Below, piece after piece: positions 31,487 to 32,700 of a stretch of 32,700 bases of DNA. The notes under the pieces are model-generated. The model saw only the letters and a program-made list of their open reading frames with translations. It was not told where the DNA came from and ran no database searches. Position 1 is the first letter of the stretch, and each line of letters opens with the position of its first letter. The stretch is from contig NZ_OERU01000009.1 in assembly GCF_900240845.1 (NCBI RefSeq), positions 1 through 32,700 on the forward strand. Direction: 5' to 3'. The DNA is from Peptostreptococcus faecalis. GTDB lineage: Bacteria > Bacillota > Clostridia > Peptostreptococcales > Peptostreptococcaceae. The position numbers were made by a program, and so were the translations under genes.

Positions 31487-32700
31487 TTATCTTCCTATTG
31501 GAGTTGAAATTCTATCAAGTCTTTGAGATATCTTCACTGCTGTAGAGTATCTATCAGCACCTGATATTCTTTCTTTATTTGTAACATTTAATCCGTCATA
31601 AATTGACTTAGATACTGAATTTTCTCCTCCACCTACAAGTATACTATCTAATTTCCAGTTATTTATATCATTAGCTGTTATAGTTGTAAGTTTATTAGGA
31701 TTTGTAAGCAATATCGGTGCTTTAAACTTAGCTGCTAAACTGTTTATAGTGATACCGTCTGGGAAATTAGTTCCATCTACTAATATCGCATCCTTTGTAT
31801 TTCCTGTTGCGCTTCTTACTTCCTTACCTATTAATGATGCAGTTTCATATCTATCTGCTCCACCAATTCTAGAAACATTATTAATTTTTAAATCTTCTTT
31901 TAATCTAGATTGAATGTTAGCACTTACTGAATTATTTTGACCACCGATTGTTATATTGTTTATATTCCAATCTTTAATAGTATTTTCAGTAGTTTTTGTA
32001 AGATTCTTTGGATTAGTAAGTAGTATTGGAAGTCTCTTATTAGCTGCTAATGATGAAATTGTAATTACATCTGGGAAATTAGTTCCATCTACCAAAAATG
32101 CTCCATCATTTTTACCTGTTATGCTTCTTACTGCCTTACCTATTTCTCTTGCCGTACCATATCTATCTGCTCCAGCATATCTAACTATATTAAAATCTTT
32201 TAACTGCTCTTCAACTTTCTTAGATACTGAGTCTAACCCTCCTGATATTATTACATCACCTATTCCACGTCTTTTTAATTCATTCAATGTTTCAGTAGTA
32301 ACATTATCAGTGTCAGTAAGAAGAATTGGAACATTTCTTTCATTTGCTAATACTGTTGCAGTCAATACATCTGTGAACTTCTTTCCGTTTGCTAATACTG
32401 CTGTTGCCTTTGTAGTTGGAGGATTTACTGTTCCTCCACCAGTACCCGGAGAACTAGTATCATCTTTTGTCCATTTTGCATATAGTGTTATCGCACTATT
32501 TATCGGTGTATTGAAATCAAATGGTTTTGTAAATTCTTTATCTGTGTACCAACCGTCAAATTTGTAATTAAGCTTTGTTGGTTTTTCCTCTGTAGCTTTT
32601 TCACCTTTTTCTACTGGGACTACCTTTGGTTCTGTTGTATTATCTCCAAACTTTCCTCCATTTGGCTCTAATGTTAAACTCACCTTTTCTTTTTCCCATT
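31487..32700 (-). CDS. CWB2 surface protein with Listeria-Bacteroides repeat, C-terminal part
   Basis: The reading frame is open to the right edge (WEKEK precedes the first possible GTG at 32683), so only the last 403 residues are seen. First comes a Listeria-Bacteroides (InlB B-type, PF09479) repeat: LEPNGGKFG, YKFDGWYTDKEFTKPFDF, ITLYAKW. The leading W is probably the end of a previous repeat. After a Gly/Pro/Thr linker there are CWB2 modules, with three PILLT strands, three GADRY motifs and three GG(x)NSVS-type motifs. The order is shifted: it starts inside a module and ends with an RISGADRYSTAVKIS half module. Such proteins are secreted and held on the wall by secondary polymers; the missing N-terminus must hold the signal peptide and functional domain. 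Confidence 0.88.
   Translation of the reverse strand, partial: WEKEKVSLTLEPNGGKFGDNTTEPKVVPVEKGEKATEEKPTKLNYKFDGWYTDKEFTKPFDFNTPINSAITLYAKWTKDDTSSPGTGGGTVNPPTTKATAVLANGKKFTDVLTATVLANERNVPILLTDTDNVTTETLNELKRRGIGDVIISGGLDSVSKKVEEQLKDFNIVRYAGADRYGTAREIGKAVRSITGKNDGAFLVDGTNFPDVITISSLAANKRLPILLTNPKNLTKTTENTIKDWNINNITIGGQNNSVSANIQSRLKEDLKINNVSRIGGADRYETASLIGKEVRSATGNTKDAILVDGTNFPDGITINSLAAKFKAPILLTNPNKLTTITANDINNWKLDSILVGGGENSVSKSIYDGLNVTNKERISGADRYSTAVKISQRLDRISTPIGR

Noticed and set aside
31956-32567. 203-residue open frame on the plus strand
   Set aside because: Antisense shadow of the CWB2 surface-protein gene, which has clear domains in its own frame.
1-32700. CRISPR array, insertion sequence, prophage or tRNA gene
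   Set aside because: I read both strands and saw no spaced direct-repeat array, transposase or integrase motif, or tRNA cloverleaf with T-arm signature.

Overview
The window is AT-rich, low-GC Firmicutes chromosome of a clostridial type. Cell-wall-binding 2 (CWB2) surface proteins, including a near full-length Cwp84-like cysteine protease, together with a cysS-mrnC-rlmB-yacP-sigH-tuf order, point to the Peptostreptococcaceae or close relatives of Clostridioides difficile. I cannot name the species. The content (mnmE-mnmG-rsmG, rpsF-ssb-rpsR, gdpP-rplI-dnaB, walJ-rlmH, dnaD/dnaI) is typical of the chromosome near oriC. The minus-strand run of mnmE, mnmG and rsmG suggests that oriC lies to the right of the window and that the fork moves right to left (inference).

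Layout, left to right. 1-6947 (minus): a continuous run read as Cwp84-like protease, luxS, cysS, mrnC, rlmB, yacP, sigH, tuf (cut by the window edge). 7431-10136 (minus): a znuA-znuC-znuB zinc importer with its own promoter, a dyad operator and a terminator; a Fur-family regulator, probably Zur, is divergent at 10307. 10307-14685 (plus): zur, rubredoxin, walJ, rlmH, a DnaD-like protein and a DnaI-like helicase loader. 14686-14990: a convergent intergenic region packed with DnaA boxes. 14991-21203 (minus): dnaB helicase, rplI, gdpP, yybS, then rpsR, ssb, rpsF. 21387-24872 (minus): a radical SAM protein, a PLP aminotransferase, and a DUF951/DUF3343/YedF cluster linked in other genomes to selenium metabolism. 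25151-26914 (plus): a GerMN lipoprotein and a cysteine desulfurase. 27081-31107 (minus): rsmG, mnmG, mnmE. 31487-32700 (minus): the C-terminal part of a second surface protein with a Listeria-Bacteroides repeat and CWB2 modules.

Most genes are housekeeping: tRNA modification (mnmE, mnmG), rRNA modification and processing (rsmG, rlmB, rlmH, mrnC), replication (dnaB, dnaI, dnaD, ssb), translation (tuf, cysS, rplI, rpsF, rpsR) and c-di-AMP turnover (gdpP). The accessory flavour comes from the two surface proteins, the zinc module and the selenium-associated genes. I found no CRISPR array, transposase, phage gene, tRNA or rRNA. I see no clear new multi-gene system. The most unusual signals are the DnaA-box cluster between helicase loader and helicase, a hairpin placed between the Shine-Dalgarno and the start of znuC, a protease gene running straight into luxS, and CWB2 repeats in shifted register.
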